DNA from: Rhizosphaericola sp047606825
GTDB taxonomy: Bacteria > Bacteroidota > Bacteroidia > Chitinophagales > Chitinophagaceae
Assembly (NCBI GenBank): GCA_047606825.1
Contig: JASGDY010000060.1
Span: forward strand, 1 to 64,000
Direction of reading: 5' to 3'
DNA length: 64,000 nucleotides
The translations under genes were made by a program, and so were the position numbers. Below are positions 1-8,747 of this stretch, one piece after another. The stretch's first letter is position 1; every line of letters begins with the position of its first letter. The notes under the pieces were generated by a model that ran no database searches, was not told the DNA's origin, and worked only from the letters and a program-made list of their open reading frames with translations.

Positions 1-628
1 CGGGGACATTGGTGTATTGAGAAGGTCTATAGCGTTCTCTGTTGAATAATATAAACACAGGTTTGGACTCCGGGATCCCGCCGTCCGACAGCGGAAGTGA
101 GGCAGGGGGAGCGGTGTTTTCTGCGGAGCGGTTGAGTGACTAAATAGTTTCGACAGCCAGCAATAAACGTTCCCGCAGCCGTAGCCGAACGGTTCAGCGC
201 ATTCATGATGTTTTTCCACAATAGGGAAATTTAGATGCGTTTGCCCTGCCCACCACGGCGGGGACTTTACGGGAAGAAGGTGTTCCATTCTACCAATCCT
301 TAATTTATCCCCTACGAAACAATGTATTGCAAGAGTTGAGAAAATCCGCCGCAGCGGACCAACTTTTAGTAGCTATATCGAAACGTACTCAACTAAGTTC
401 CGTAGGAACTTTATAACCGCCACTATTATAACCATCACTAGCAAAAGGATGCTCCTACCGAGCTAAGGAGCCCAACCATTCTATGTTTATTCGCTATTAG
501 ACCTTGTTTTCAACCCTTGATTGGCATTATTAATTGTTGGCTATGCTTTGGGCATTAAACCTTAGGCGTTGGGTAATTTTTACTTTTGCCTTTTTCCTTT
601 TACCTTAGCGTACTTTTACAAGCAAGGC
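1..628. other. Gene-free, repeat-rich left edge
   Basis: No convincing gene is seen here. Short open frames exist but have no recognisable domain or good start. The stretch contains pieces of repeats found elsewhere in the window: a segment near 253-276 reading CGGCGGGGACTTTACGGGAA that matches the element at 21.2-21.4 kb; a small perfect hairpin AGTTCC-GTA-GGAACT near 396-410; the phrase CAACCCTTGATTG at 511-523, also present at 29956-29968; and a pyrimidine-rich tract leading into nadE. It is best read as decayed intergenic repeats. Confidence 0.6.
541..608 (+). promoter_or_regulatory. Pyrimidine-rich repeat with likely nadE -7 element
   Basis: A tract of the form GCTTTGGGCATTAAACC followed by TTTTTACTTTTGCC and CCTTTTACCTTAG. 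The last part, TACCTTAG at 601-608, is one base from the Bacteroidota -7 consensus TAnnTTTG and lies 20 nt before the nadE start. Near-identical tracts precede the fructosamine-kinase gene (17341-17416) and, on the other strand, purF. A clear -33 TTTG at the right spacing is not visible, so the promoter call is tentative. Confidence 0.4.
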
Positions 629-2311
629 ATGAAAATCGTACTCGCACAACAGAATTACCTCATCGGCGACTTCGAGAAGAACACCGAAAAAATCATACAG
701 GCCATCGAAACGGCCAAATCCCAAAACGCGGATCTCGTCGTGTTCAGCGAACTCTCGGTCTGTGGTTATCCGCCACGCGACTTCCTGGAATTTGACGACT
801 TTATCCGACGCAGCCATGCCAGCCTGGAGAAGATAAAAGAACATGCGGACACGATTGGCGTACTGGTCGGCGCACCGACGCGCAACCCGGAAATAAAAGG
901 TAAAGACCTGTTCAACGCCGTCTTTTTCCTACATGAAAAAACGGTCAAGGCCGAAGTACATAAGACACTTTTACCGACCTATGACGTATTTGACGAAAAC
1001 CGTTATTTTGAACCGGCTTCCTCTTGGCGCGTCGTTGATTTCAAAGGAAAAAAACTTGCCGTGACCATCTGCGAAGACATCTGGAACCTCGGCGACAATC
1101 CGCTATATACGATATGCCCGATGGACAAGTTGATAGGCCAGCAACCGGACTTGATGATTAACCTAAGCGCATCGCCGTTTGACTACACGCACACCGTCAA
1201 CAGGATTTCGACCATTAAGGAAAACGTATTGAAATATGGCATTCCGATGTTATATTGCAATACGGTCGGCAGCCAGACGGAGATTGTATTTGACGGCGGA
1301 TCCATCGTCATGGACGCGCAGGGCAATATCGTGAAGGCGTTGCCAAGTTTTGAGGAAGTGCTGGACAGTGTGGAAATCAACGACGACGGGACGGTTGACG
1401 CGCCCATCCAGGTTGCAGCCGACGATGTCAATATCAGTTTTGACATCCCTTACCAACTGCTACCGGAGCTGAACATTACGAGTATTTACCATGCTTTGGT
1501 GATGGCGATCCGTGATTATTTTTCCAAAATGAATTTCAAACAAGCTATCATCGGCTCGTCCGGTGGTATTGACAGCGCGGTGACGATAGCCTTGGCTTCG
1601 GCGGCATTGGGCGCGGAAAACGTGCGCTGTATATTGATGCCGTCGCCTTATTCCACCGACCATTCCGTGGACGATGCGGTGCAGTTGAGCAAAAACCTCG
1701 GCAATCCCTACGACATCATCCATATCAACAATATCTACCAGGACTTCCTTTCGGAGCTCCAACCGATATTTGGCGACCGGCCGTTTTCCGTTGCGGAAGA
1801 AAATATCCAAAGCCGCACCAGAGGCAACCTATTGATGGCAATAGCCAACAAGCTCAACTATATCTTGCTCAACACCAGCAACAAGAGCGAATTGAGCACG
1901 GGTTATGGTACGCTGTACGGTGACATGGCAGGCGGACTGGGCGTTTTGGGTGATTGCTACAAACTGCAAGTCTATGCGCTCGCCCACTATATCAACCGCG
2001 AAAAAGAAATCATCCCCGACCACATCTTGACAAAAGCACCAAGCGCTGAACTGCGCCCCAACCAAAAAGACAGCGACAGCCTTCCCGACTATACGATACT
2101 CGACCAGATACTTTACCAATACATTGAAAAACGACTCGGTCCCAATGAAATCAAGGCTTTAGGCTATGACCCCGCTCTCGTTGACCGCACATTGCGCATG
2201 GTCAATATCAACGAATACAAACGCAATCAGTTCTGTCCTATCATCCGCGTCTCTCCCAAAGCATTTGGTGTCGGCAGGAGGATTCCGATAGTGGGGAAAT
2301 ATCTTTCTTGA
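629..2311 (+). CDS. nadE: Glutamine-dependent NAD+ synthetase
   Basis: This enzyme makes NAD+ from nicotinate adenine dinucleotide, ATP and glutamine-derived ammonia in the cytoplasm, the last step of NAD synthesis. The N-terminal nitrilase-type glutaminase domain shows the expected Glu-Lys-Cys triad at E41 (FSELSVCGYPP), K112 (VHKTLLPTYD) and C148 (VTICEDIWN). The C-terminal synthetase domain has the ATP-pyrophosphatase loop SSGGIDS at about 310-316. The 560-aa length suits the two-domain family. I chose the ATG at 629 because the protein then begins MKIVLAQQNYLIGDF, the normal start of the nitrilase fold; an in-frame ATG at 569 would add 20 residues encoded by the upstream repeat. It stands alone and converges with the next gene. 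Confidence 0.95.
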   Translation: MKIVLAQQNYLIGDFEKNTEKIIQAIETAKSQNADLVVFSELSVCGYPPRDFLEFDDFIRRSHASLEKIKEHADTIGVLVGAPTRNPEIKGKDLFNAVFFLHEKTVKAEVHKTLLPTYDVFDENRYFEPASSWRVVDFKGKKLAVTICEDIWNLGDNPLYTICPMDKLIGQQPDLMINLSASPFDYTHTVNRISTIKENVLKYGIPMLYCNTVGSQTEIVFDGGSIVMDAQGNIVKALPSFEEVLDSVEINDDGTVDAPIQVAADDVNISFDIPYQLLPELNITSIYHALVMAIRDYFSKMNFKQAIIGSSGGIDSAVTIALASAALGAENVRCILMPSPYSTDHSVDDAVQLSKNLGNPYDIIHINNIYQDFLSELQPIFGDRPFSVAEENIQSRTRGNLLMAIANKLNYILLNTSNKSELSTGYGTLYGDMAGGLGVLGDCYKLQVYALAHYINREKEIIPDHILTKAPSAELRPNQKDSDSLPDYTILDQILYQYIEKRLGPNEIKALGYDPALVDRTLRMVNINEYKRNQFCPIIRVSPKAFGVGRRIPIVGKYLS

Positions 2312-2317
2312 TAGTCG

Positions 2318-4222
2318 TCATATCCCAATAACCTCCACTTCCGTCCTTCTGTTCAGCGCACGACCTTCCTCGGTTGTATTGGCCGCGACAGGTCGGCTAT
2401 CGCCAAAACCCTTGGATTCCAAGCGGTTGGCGGCGATGCCGTTCTGGACAAGAAAATCAACGACCGCCTTGGCTCGGTTGGCGGAAAGCGGCTGGTTGAT
2501 GGCTTGCGAACCTTTGTTGTCGGTGTGTCCGTTGATACGCAATCGTAAGGTCGGATTGTCTTGCAACAATTGCAAAACCGTATTTAATTCTATTAAACTA
2601 ATGGGTTGCAATTCATACGAATTGGTATTAAACAAGATATTCTTCAAAGCAATGGATTCATTGAGTTGTATGGGTTTTAGGACAATGTTTTTATGAATCG
2701 TTGTTTGCGGTTTTTCCTTGATTAATTCAAATAGCTCACTTTGAAAAAGATAGCCTTTTTTCCTAACCGTAAATGTATAGTCTTTACCGGCGGGAAGCGT
2801 TACCAAATAATCTCCCGAAGCAGAAGATTTGGATTGACTGACGAGTTGCCGCGTACCATTTTCCACCAACTGAAAATCCGCTTCAAGCCCAGTACCGCCG
2901 TTACTGCTATCCACGATTTTACCGGAAACATATAATGTTTTCAAAGGTCGCACGTCGGGACGCAACGCAAAACGGTACAAATCCAAATCGCCTCTCGAAT
3001 CGGAACGGTCGCTCGCATAATAAGCCGTCACGCCGTCCGCAGCTACAAACAAACTTCCCTCGTTGTCAATCGTATTGATAGGATAACCCAGGTTTTGCGG
3101 TGTTGACCAATCCGTGTCGCCATGCCTTTTGCTCATGAACAAATCCGAACCGCCATAACCCGGTAAACCGTTGGATGTAAAGTACAGGCTCTCGTTGTCC
3201 GCGTGTATCAAGGGTGCCAATTCATCACCTTGGGTGTTGATGGTCGCACCGAGGTTGACCGCTTTTGTCCATTTGCCGTCAGCCGTCAGATGCGTTACAT
3301 ACAGGTCGTTGCCACCCAACCCGCTCGGGCGGTTGCTACTGAAATACAGCGTCCGCTTGTCCGAACTCAACGACGGCGAACTTTCCCAATATTCCGTATT
3401 GATGCTGCGCCCCATATTGATAGGCTCGCTCCAACCGTCCGCCGTTTTGTACGAAATATACAAATCAAAATCTCCATAACCCATGCCCGGAAAATTGCCC
3501 GCAAATATGACCCATTGTCCGTCCTGCGAGATATTGATAGCTCCTTTGGACGGCTGTTCATTAATCCCGCCGGGCATCAGTACGGCCTCCATATATTTCC
3601 CGTCGGGCAGTTTGAAACTCTGCATGAAATCTTCGCGCACACCTTCGCCACGCCTTGTATAGACAAACATACTGTCGTCAATCGTAAAGGACGGGTAATA
3701 TTCCGAATAACTGGAATTGATGGCATCTCCCATATTGACCGGAGCAAACGTATAGTTTTCGTTGGGATGTTTATTGTTATAGTCCAGTGCAAACTGATAC
3801 GTTCTTTTCCTGTAATCCGCGGCGTTTTTTCCACGGCTACTTAAATTGGAAATAGTTAAATAAATATTGGCCGCAGTCAACGCATCCGAAAACCTTCCAA
3901 TACCTGCAAGCGCAACGGAATAGTTTAAATTAAAATACGAAAAACCTTTCGTATCAAGGCTGCGCGCCTGTTCAAAAAACAATACAGCGGAATCGTATTG
4001 CTTGATTTCATTATAGGTATTGGCAAGTGCAGTTAAGGTATTCATACTTTTGGCATCTTCCTTATAAGACTGCAAAAGCAGGTTGAGACCATTGTCATAA
4101 TCACCGTTTTCCAGATAAGGAATCGCAGCGTCGTAAGCCTTTTCTGCCTTCGATTTTTTTTGGGCCAGACTGTCATTGACAACCAATAAAACAAGCAATA
4201 TAATGATAAAATAAAGTTTCAT
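2318..4222 (-). CDS. PorE-like OmpA-family protein with TPR and PD40 domains
   Basis: A secreted or outer-membrane protein of 634 aa that should bind peptidoglycan through its C-terminus. Order of parts: signal peptide (1-20, ending SLAQ), TPR-like helices (about 25-150), PD40/WD40-like beta-propeller repeats (about 165-420, with repeated YFSSN/YFTSN blocks), a carboxypeptidase-regulatory-like beta sandwich (about 430-505, SGKIVDSSNGG), then an OmpA C-terminal domain (about 525-634, INGHTDNKGS and NRRTEVEV). This is the same domain order reported for PorE, a type IX secretion component of Porphyromonas gingivalis. Bacteroidota carry several paralogues of this layout, so the assignment to secretion is an inference. 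It ends 6 bp from the convergent nadE with no obvious terminator. Confidence 0.8.
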   Translation of the reverse strand: MKLYFIIILLVLLVVNDSLAQKKSKAEKAYDAAIPYLENGDYDNGLNLLLQSYKEDAKSMNTLTALANTYNEIKQYDSAVLFFEQARSLDTKGFSYFNLNYSVALAGIGRFSDALTAANIYLTISNLSSRGKNAADYRKRTYQFALDYNNKHPNENYTFAPVNMGDAINSSYSEYYPSFTIDDSMFVYTRRGEGVREDFMQSFKLPDGKYMEAVLMPGGINEQPSKGAINISQDGQWVIFAGNFPGMGYGDFDLYISYKTADGWSEPINMGRSINTEYWESSPSLSSDKRTLYFSSNRPSGLGGNDLYVTHLTADGKWTKAVNLGATINTQGDELAPLIHADNESLYFTSNGLPGYGGSDLFMSKRHGDTDWSTPQNLGYPINTIDNEGSLFVAADGVTAYYASDRSDSRGDLDLYRFALRPDVRPLKTLYVSGKIVDSSNGGTGLEADFQLVENGTRQLVSQSKSSASGDYLVTLPAGKDYTFTVRKKGYLFQSELFELIKEKPQTTIHKNIVLKPIQLNESIALKNILFNTNSYELQPISLIELNTVLQLLQDNPTLRLRINGHTDNKGSQAINQPLSANRAKAVVDFLVQNGIAANRLESKGFGDSRPVAANTTEEGRALNRRTEVEVIGI

Positions 4223-4238
4223 ATTTTAAGTATTTATT

Positions 4239-4262
4239 TCGGTCGGTGTCCTCACCGACCGA
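4239..4262. repeat. GGTG-N4-CACC hairpin, copy 1
   Basis: A perfect 10-bp stem, TCGGTCGGTG / CACCGACCGA, around a TCCT loop, followed by TAGATAAAA. It is the reverse-oriented counterpart of the copy at 46627-46656 (loop AGGA) and a close relative of the one at 51420-51447. It lies just upstream of the PorE-like gene. Confidence 0.8.
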
Positions 4263-4347
4263 TAGATAAAATACAATAAGATTTCATATCTATAATGCTC
4301 ATTTAAACTATACTACACGCAGAATAAAAACACGCATTGAAAAAGTG

Positions 4348-4436
4348 AACACCTCACCGTCATTCCCGCGTAGGCGGGAATCTGATATATGCAATACAGC
4401 GGATTCTCGCCTACGCGGGAATGACGGTGAGGTGTT
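4348..4436. repeat. Long ATTCCC/GGGAAT inverted repeat, copy 1
   Basis: Two 35-nt arms (4348-4382 and 4402-4436) pair with one mismatch around a 19-nt loop. Each arm carries the smaller palindrome ATTCCCGCGTAGGCGGGAAT, giving a nested structure. The left flank reads AAAGTGAACACCT, a phrase shared with copies at 15451 and near 7551. The core resembles the ATTCCC-N8-GGGAAT repeats (dRS3) known from Neisseria, though no relation can be proved here. No coding potential. Confidence 0.85.
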
Positions 4437-4523
4437 TATTATTTATTTAGGTCTTCATTGCCTAAATACATTTTCTTTTTCTGCCGTATAAATAATTCAA
4501 ATTAAAACACTTTACTCCAACCC

Positions 4524-5336
4524 TCACACTACCGTTTCTGTATTTTCCGTTTTCGGAGTAGCGGTATCATTAACTAATCGTACAAACAAATCGGCGTTAC
4601 ACACCGCAAAACAACTTTTGCGATACAATACGCCATTGGCAACGGACACCACAACGATATAGCCCGTATCTATTTTTGCTGACTGTACATCCGCCAAGGA
4701 ATAGGTTCTCTGTCCATCAAAAACAGAAAAACGGTCCAGCGACAGGTGTGCTTTCTGTACGTCTTTCAGGTAAGGGACAACGGCCTTTTCGGATTGGACG
4801 ACATTTTCGCCGCCATCGGGTAATGCCTGAAAAATCAGACGCTCTCCTCCTGTCAATGCCAGACTTTTTTTCGGTGCGATTTCTTTTAAATAATGTGCAG
4901 TAAACGATTTTACCAAATGCCTGTAATTGCTGTATTTGGACGAAACGGTTTTATAGTCGCCACCGACAGGGAGGAAAACGAAATATTGCGTATGGATGCC
5001 GTCCGCGGAAAGGTTCCAGATTTCGGAGATTTCCTCAAACGTAAAAATCTCGTCCGCCACTTTTTCTTTTCTGTAAACAATCTTGATACCTTTTTCGTAT
5101 AGTTCAAAATAATATTGGGGCAACGCCGCAGCACGCGCCGCCAACAAGATGACAATCAACACCAGCAAAACGCCCATTCCGGCATAATAATAGTTGCGTT
5201 CCCCCGCAACATTCCTGAACATGGAAAACCCCATGACGACAATCCCAATCGACAGCAACGCGACAGGCAAAAGGTACAATATATGAATGGTGGGTTTGAT
5301 TCCATACTTCTTGACGAGGTTTCCGATATGCTTCAT
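4524..5336 (-). CDS. Two-TM membrane protein, function unknown
   Basis: A 270-aa protein I do not recognise. It has a short basic cytoplasmic N-terminus, two hydrophobic segments (about 18-40 and 50-70) and a soluble remainder rich in beta strand, starting ELYEKGIKIVYRKEKV and including FTFEEISEIWNL. The pattern of two membrane helices followed by a strand-rich domain with an aromatic-acidic FEEI(S)EIW motif is reminiscent of bacterial PH-like domain proteins; this is inference from appearance only. The gene at 46842 has a similar general layout. It stands alone, followed downstream by the repeat hairpins at 4.2-4.4 kb. Confidence 0.55.
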   Translation of the reverse strand: MKHIGNLVKKYGIKPTIHILYLLPVALLSIGIVVMGFSMFRNVAGERNYYYAGMGVLLVLIVILLAARAAALPQYYFELYEKGIKIVYRKEKVADEIFTFEEISEIWNLSADGIHTQYFVFLPVGGDYKTVSSKYSNYRHLVKSFTAHYLKEIAPKKSLALTGGERLIFQALPDGGENVVQSEKAVVPYLKDVQKAHLSLDRFSVFDGQRTYSLADVQSAKIDTGYIVVVSVANGVLYRKSCFAVCNADLFVRLVNDTATPKTENTETVV

Positions 5337-5503
5337 CTTTCTATATATTGGTCTTGTCCAACAAATGTATTATTTAAAATGGAATGAACCACAAAGGTGT
5401 CAATGAATCTATCGGCCGGTGGAGACAGCGACCAGTAGGTCAATGCACCTCAAACCTTACACCTCAAGCCTCCCAGCTCATTTACACAAAAATAATTCCG
5501 CTA

Positions 5504-5536
5504 TTGTTCACTCCCCGCACAAAAGTCGTACCTTCG
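5504..5536 (+). promoter_or_regulatory. Bacteroidota-type promoter of typA
   Basis: A -33 TTG at 5504-5506 is followed after 22 nt by TACCTTCG at 5529-5536, which matches the -7 consensus TAnnTTTG with one change. It lies about 50 nt before the typA start, a common distance. Confidence 0.5.
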
Positions 5537-5585
5537 CGCCCTCAAAAAGTAAAATTTACCTCTAATTCTCATCAAATTTTGAACA

Positions 5586-7394
5586 ATGGATATTAGGAAT
5601 ATTGCGATTATCGCGCACGTTGACCACGGTAAGACGACCCTGGTTGATAGGATTTTGCACGCAACCAACGTGTTCCGTGAAAATCAAGAAACCGGCGAAC
5701 TCATCATGGACAACAATCCATTGGAAAAAGAACGTGGCATCACCATCTTCAGCAAGAACGCTGCCGTTACCTACAACGGCGTGAAAATCAACGTCATCGA
5801 CACTCCGGGTCACTCTGACTTCGGCGGTGAGGTAGAACGTGTGCTGAAAATGGCTGACGGTGTCATCCTCTTGGTTGACGCATTTGAAGGACCGATGCCG
5901 CAGACGCGTTTCGTATTGCAGAAAGCATTACAGCTCAACCTCAAACCTATCGTGGTCATCAACAAAGTGGACAAGGCCAACTGCCGTCCCGACGAAGTAC
6001 ACGAAGCGGTTTTTGAACTCTTCTTCAACCTCGACGCGACGGAAGAACAGCTTGATTTCCCTACTTTCTACGGTAGCGGCAAAAACGGCTGGTTCAACGA
6101 CAGCCTGACACCGAGCGCAGACATCACACCGTTGATAGACGGTATTTTGAAATACGTTCCTGCGCCTAAAGTGGAAGCAGGTCCGTTACAGTTGCAGATT
6201 ACTTCTTTGGACTATTCTTCTTTCCTTGGCCGTATCGCCGTAGGTAAAGTAACGCGGGGTGCCATCAAAGAAGGTGAAAACATCGCACTGATAAGCACCG
6301 ACGGCTCTGTAAAAAGAAACAAAGTAAAAGAACTATACGTATTCGAAGGCATGGGCAAACGTAAAGTGCAGGACGTCTCCGCCGGTGACATCTGCGCCGT
6401 CGTCGGTCTGGAAGACTTCAACATCGGGGACACCATTTCCGATTTAGAAACACAGGAAGCACTGCCGGCCATCAAAGTGGACGAGCCGACCATGAGCATG
6501 ATGTTCGGAATCAACACGTCTCCTTTCTTTGGCCGCGACGGCAAGTTTGTCACGTCCCGCCACCTGCGCGACCGCCTGATTGCCGAAACGGAAAAGAACC
6601 TTGCCCTGCGCGTGGAAGACACGGACAGTGCCGATAAATTCCTGGTTTACGGTCGTGGTATCCTCCACTTGGGCGTATTAATCGAATCCATGCGCCGCGA
6701 AGGTTACGAACTGACCGTCGGCCAGCCGCAGGTACTGACCAAAATAATCGATGGCAAAAAACACGAACCTTTTGAAACATTGGTCGTGGACGTTCCGGCT
6801 GATTTCAGCGGCAAAGTAATCGACCTCGTCACACAACGCAAAGGCGAGATGAACGTCATGGAAAGCAAGGGCGACATGCAGCACCTGGAATTTGAAATTC
6901 CTTCCAGAGGCTTGATAGGCCTGCGTTCCAATATGTTGACCGCAACTGCCGGGGAAGCCATCATGGCACACACTTTCATTGATTACAAACCTTGGAAAGG
7001 CCCTATCCCAAGCCGTAACAATGGTGTGTTGATTTCCAAAAACCAAGGAACGACAACCGCTTACTCCATCGACAAATTGCAAGACCGCGGTACCTTCTTC
7101 ATCGACCCAGGTGACGAAGTCTATATTGGCCAGATTATCGCCGAACACATCAAACCCGGCGACCTCAACGTCAACGCGACAGAAGGTAAAAAACTGACCA
7201 ACATGCGCGCTTCCGGCAGTGATGCCAAAGTCGGTATCGCTCCTAAAAAAGAAATGACTTTGGAAGAATGCATGGAATACATCCAGGAAGACGAATGTAT
7301 CGAGGTAACACCAAAAGTTATCCGTCTGCGTAAAGTCTACTTGGACGAAAACGACAGAAAACGCCTCTCCAAAGGTGCGAAACTGGAAGCCTGA
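5586..7394 (+). CDS. typA: Ribosome-associated GTPase TypA/BipA
   Basis: A translational GTPase of the EF-G family that binds the ribosome and supports 50S assembly and growth under stress, especially cold. All G motifs are visible: AHVDHGKT (10-17), RGIT (50-53), DTPGH (72-76) and NKVD (126-129). After the GTPase come the EF-Tu-like beta barrel, the EF-G-like domains with RGLIGLRSNMLTAT, and the BipA-specific C-terminal region. At 602 aa it has the normal family length. The start is fixed by the usual beginning MDIRNIAIIAHVDHGKTTL. It has its own promoter and a strong terminator downstream, so it is probably a single-gene unit. Confidence 0.97.
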   Translation: MDIRNIAIIAHVDHGKTTLVDRILHATNVFRENQETGELIMDNNPLEKERGITIFSKNAAVTYNGVKINVIDTPGHSDFGGEVERVLKMADGVILLVDAFEGPMPQTRFVLQKALQLNLKPIVVINKVDKANCRPDEVHEAVFELFFNLDATEEQLDFPTFYGSGKNGWFNDSLTPSADITPLIDGILKYVPAPKVEAGPLQLQITSLDYSSFLGRIAVGKVTRGAIKEGENIALISTDGSVKRNKVKELYVFEGMGKRKVQDVSAGDICAVVGLEDFNIGDTISDLETQEALPAIKVDEPTMSMMFGINTSPFFGRDGKFVTSRHLRDRLIAETEKNLALRVEDTDSADKFLVYGRGILHLGVLIESMRREGYELTVGQPQVLTKIIDGKKHEPFETLVVDVPADFSGKVIDLVTQRKGEMNVMESKGDMQHLEFEIPSRGLIGLRSNMLTATAGEAIMAHTFIDYKPWKGPIPSRNNGVLISKNQGTTTAYSIDKLQDRGTFFIDPGDEVYIGQIIAEHIKPGDLNVNATEGKKLTNMRASGSDAKVGIAPKKEMTLEECMEYIQEDECIEVTPKVIRLRKVYLDENDRKRLSKGAKLEA

Positions 7395-7448
7395 TGCTAC
7401 GTCAAAAAGAAAAAAGAAAATTGGAACAGTTCAATATAGAACCGTATG

Positions 7449-7476
7449 AAAGCCGCTCAAAAGAGCGGCTTTTTTG
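7449..7476 (+). terminator. Intrinsic terminator of typA
   Basis: The stem AAAGCCGCTC / GAGCGGCTTT encloses an AAAA loop and runs into TTTTTTG. It lies 55 nt after the typA stop codon. Confidence 0.9.
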
Positions 7477-7499
7477 TTTGAGGGAGAAAGCTTCGCCGC

Positions 7500-7533
7500 C
7501 CGCCGTTGCTGGTGCTATCACCAACAACGGCGG
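7500..7533. repeat. GGTG-N4-CACC hairpin, copy 2
   Basis: A 15-bp stem (CCGCCGTTGCTGGTG / CACCAACAACGGCGG, one mismatch) around CTAT. It has the same GGTG-N4-CACC core as the other copies but different outer arms. The phrase GTGAACACCT at 7551-7560, shared with the flank of the 4348 element, follows shortly after. The rest of the gap to 7744 shows no gene. Confidence 0.65.
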
Positions 7534-7744
7534 AATTCCTGACGAAGAATGTGAACACCTCTATCGCTAGCGCATGCATGCCGTATGTGCTTTGATATGC
7601 TGAAGGTTGGGGCGTTATACGGAACAGCAGGAAAAAATAAACAATCCACAACTATTTTTTTATTTCATTTTATAGAACTAACTTTAGCGGTAGATAACGA
7701 TATATTCTTATCCTAACATCAAACTTCTTTAACCTTAATACTGT

Positions 7745-8308
7745 ATGATTATGATTTACAAGACTATGTTTATCGCCCTTGCCGTACTATCCTCTACCTC
7801 CGCTATCTGCCAAAAGATAAAAACAGATGAGATAGACAAGGAATCAAAACTTAGGATAGTGGAGACAGACTCCAAAAAAATACCCGTAAGCGACATCAGT
7901 CTCAGTCCCATCGAAGGAAACCATATAGGGGAACTGAAGAGCATGCAGGTGAGTGTTTTGTCATACGGACGGTCTAAATTTCTGAGGCTTGACTGGACCA
8001 ACACGGCAACGCTAAACGCCTACGACTTTGACTCCTCCTATTTTCTCGACAACGCTGGCAGGTCATTTCCTATTGCCATCTCCGACAATTCGGGATTTGG
8101 GAGAAAGAGGAACATGGTGACGCAGAGCAATCAGACACTTTACGACAATGTTACTTTTTTAAATGGGGATTTTGCAAAAGGCGTAAGGAAAATCATCTTC
8201 AGCACAAAGGACGGCAGCAAAATGGAAATAAACCTCAGCCAGGACGCAAGCACATTTGTCAGAAACGGAAATATCCTAATCAGCAACACGGCGAATATCA
8301 AACTGTAA
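7745..8308 (+). CDS. Exported protein of unknown function
   Basis: A 187-aa protein with an N-terminal signal peptide (hydrophobic stretch about 5-20, likely cut near ICQ). The mature part is strand-rich, with segments such as SKFLRLDWTNTATLNAYDF and SYFLDNAGRSFPIAI, which resemble a beta-sandwich of exported Bacteroidota proteins; no family is recognised. The start could also be the ATG two codons downstream. It is isolated between two repeat-bearing gaps, so it is probably transcribed alone. Confidence 0.6.
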   Translation: MIMIYKTMFIALAVLSSTSAICQKIKTDEIDKESKLRIVETDSKKIPVSDISLSPIEGNHIGELKSMQVSVLSYGRSKFLRLDWTNTATLNAYDFDSSYFLDNAGRSFPIAISDNSGFGRKRNMVTQSNQTLYDNVTFLNGDFAKGVRKIIFSTKDGSKMEINLSQDASTFVRNGNILISNTANIKL

Positions 8309-8747
8309 GATGTTCTTTCCTGACTGTTTATAAACACGTTCACTAGCGTAAATCTTCCGTGTGTTGACTTGCGCCAGAGGACGATTTTTACTTCTTTTTC
8401 AAGGAAAATGCGAATTAAGGTCGAAAAGAGACGCTATATGGTCGTTGCTACGGAACGCTGTTGCTACAAAATAGACCAATCCTACGGCTCTGTCAGACAT
8501 CAAATAGACCCGTAGGATGGCGATGTGCGGGCAATTGTATCTGCCCATATCATTGCAGCGGACATACTGCAAGTATGGTGTTTTAAAAAATATCCAAATG
8601 CGCGGCGAGAAAACATAACAGCAATCCGGCGCAACCGTCCAATACACCTTCAACCCAACCATGAAAACCAGCCCTAAAATAATCTATTTCCAAAAGCCGT
8701 ATTAATGCGGACTTCTTATTAATTTTGAGCCTACCATAAACGTTCAA
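8309..8747. repeat. Intergenic region with CC-GTA-GG repeat remnants
   Basis: No gene is supported. Read on the minus strand the region 8445-8570 carries phrases such as ATCCTACGGG, ACAGAGCCGTAGG and TTGTAGCAAC, related to those in the repeat block at 29.75-29.97 kb (ACAGAGCCGTAGGC, TTGTAGCGACGGAAT). The open frame found on the minus strand here is a by-product of this repeat rather than a gene. Confidence 0.55.

Noticed and set aside
27..221. 64-codon frame on the minus strand at the left edge
   Set aside because: No domain, no promoter, and composition unlike real genes here; the region is made of repeat pieces.
569..628. Upstream extension of nadE from the ATG at 569
   Set aside because: The extra residues come from the pyrimidine-rich repeat and the nitrilase fold begins at the ATG at 629.
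4348..4436. Considered as a CRISPR unit or simple terminator
   Set aside because: There is no array of direct repeats with spacers, and no T-run; the arms are inverted and the element recurs elsewhere singly.
8399..8662. 87-codon frame on the minus strand
   Set aside because: Also a translation of intergenic repeat DNA, with phrases shared by the 29.8 kb block.
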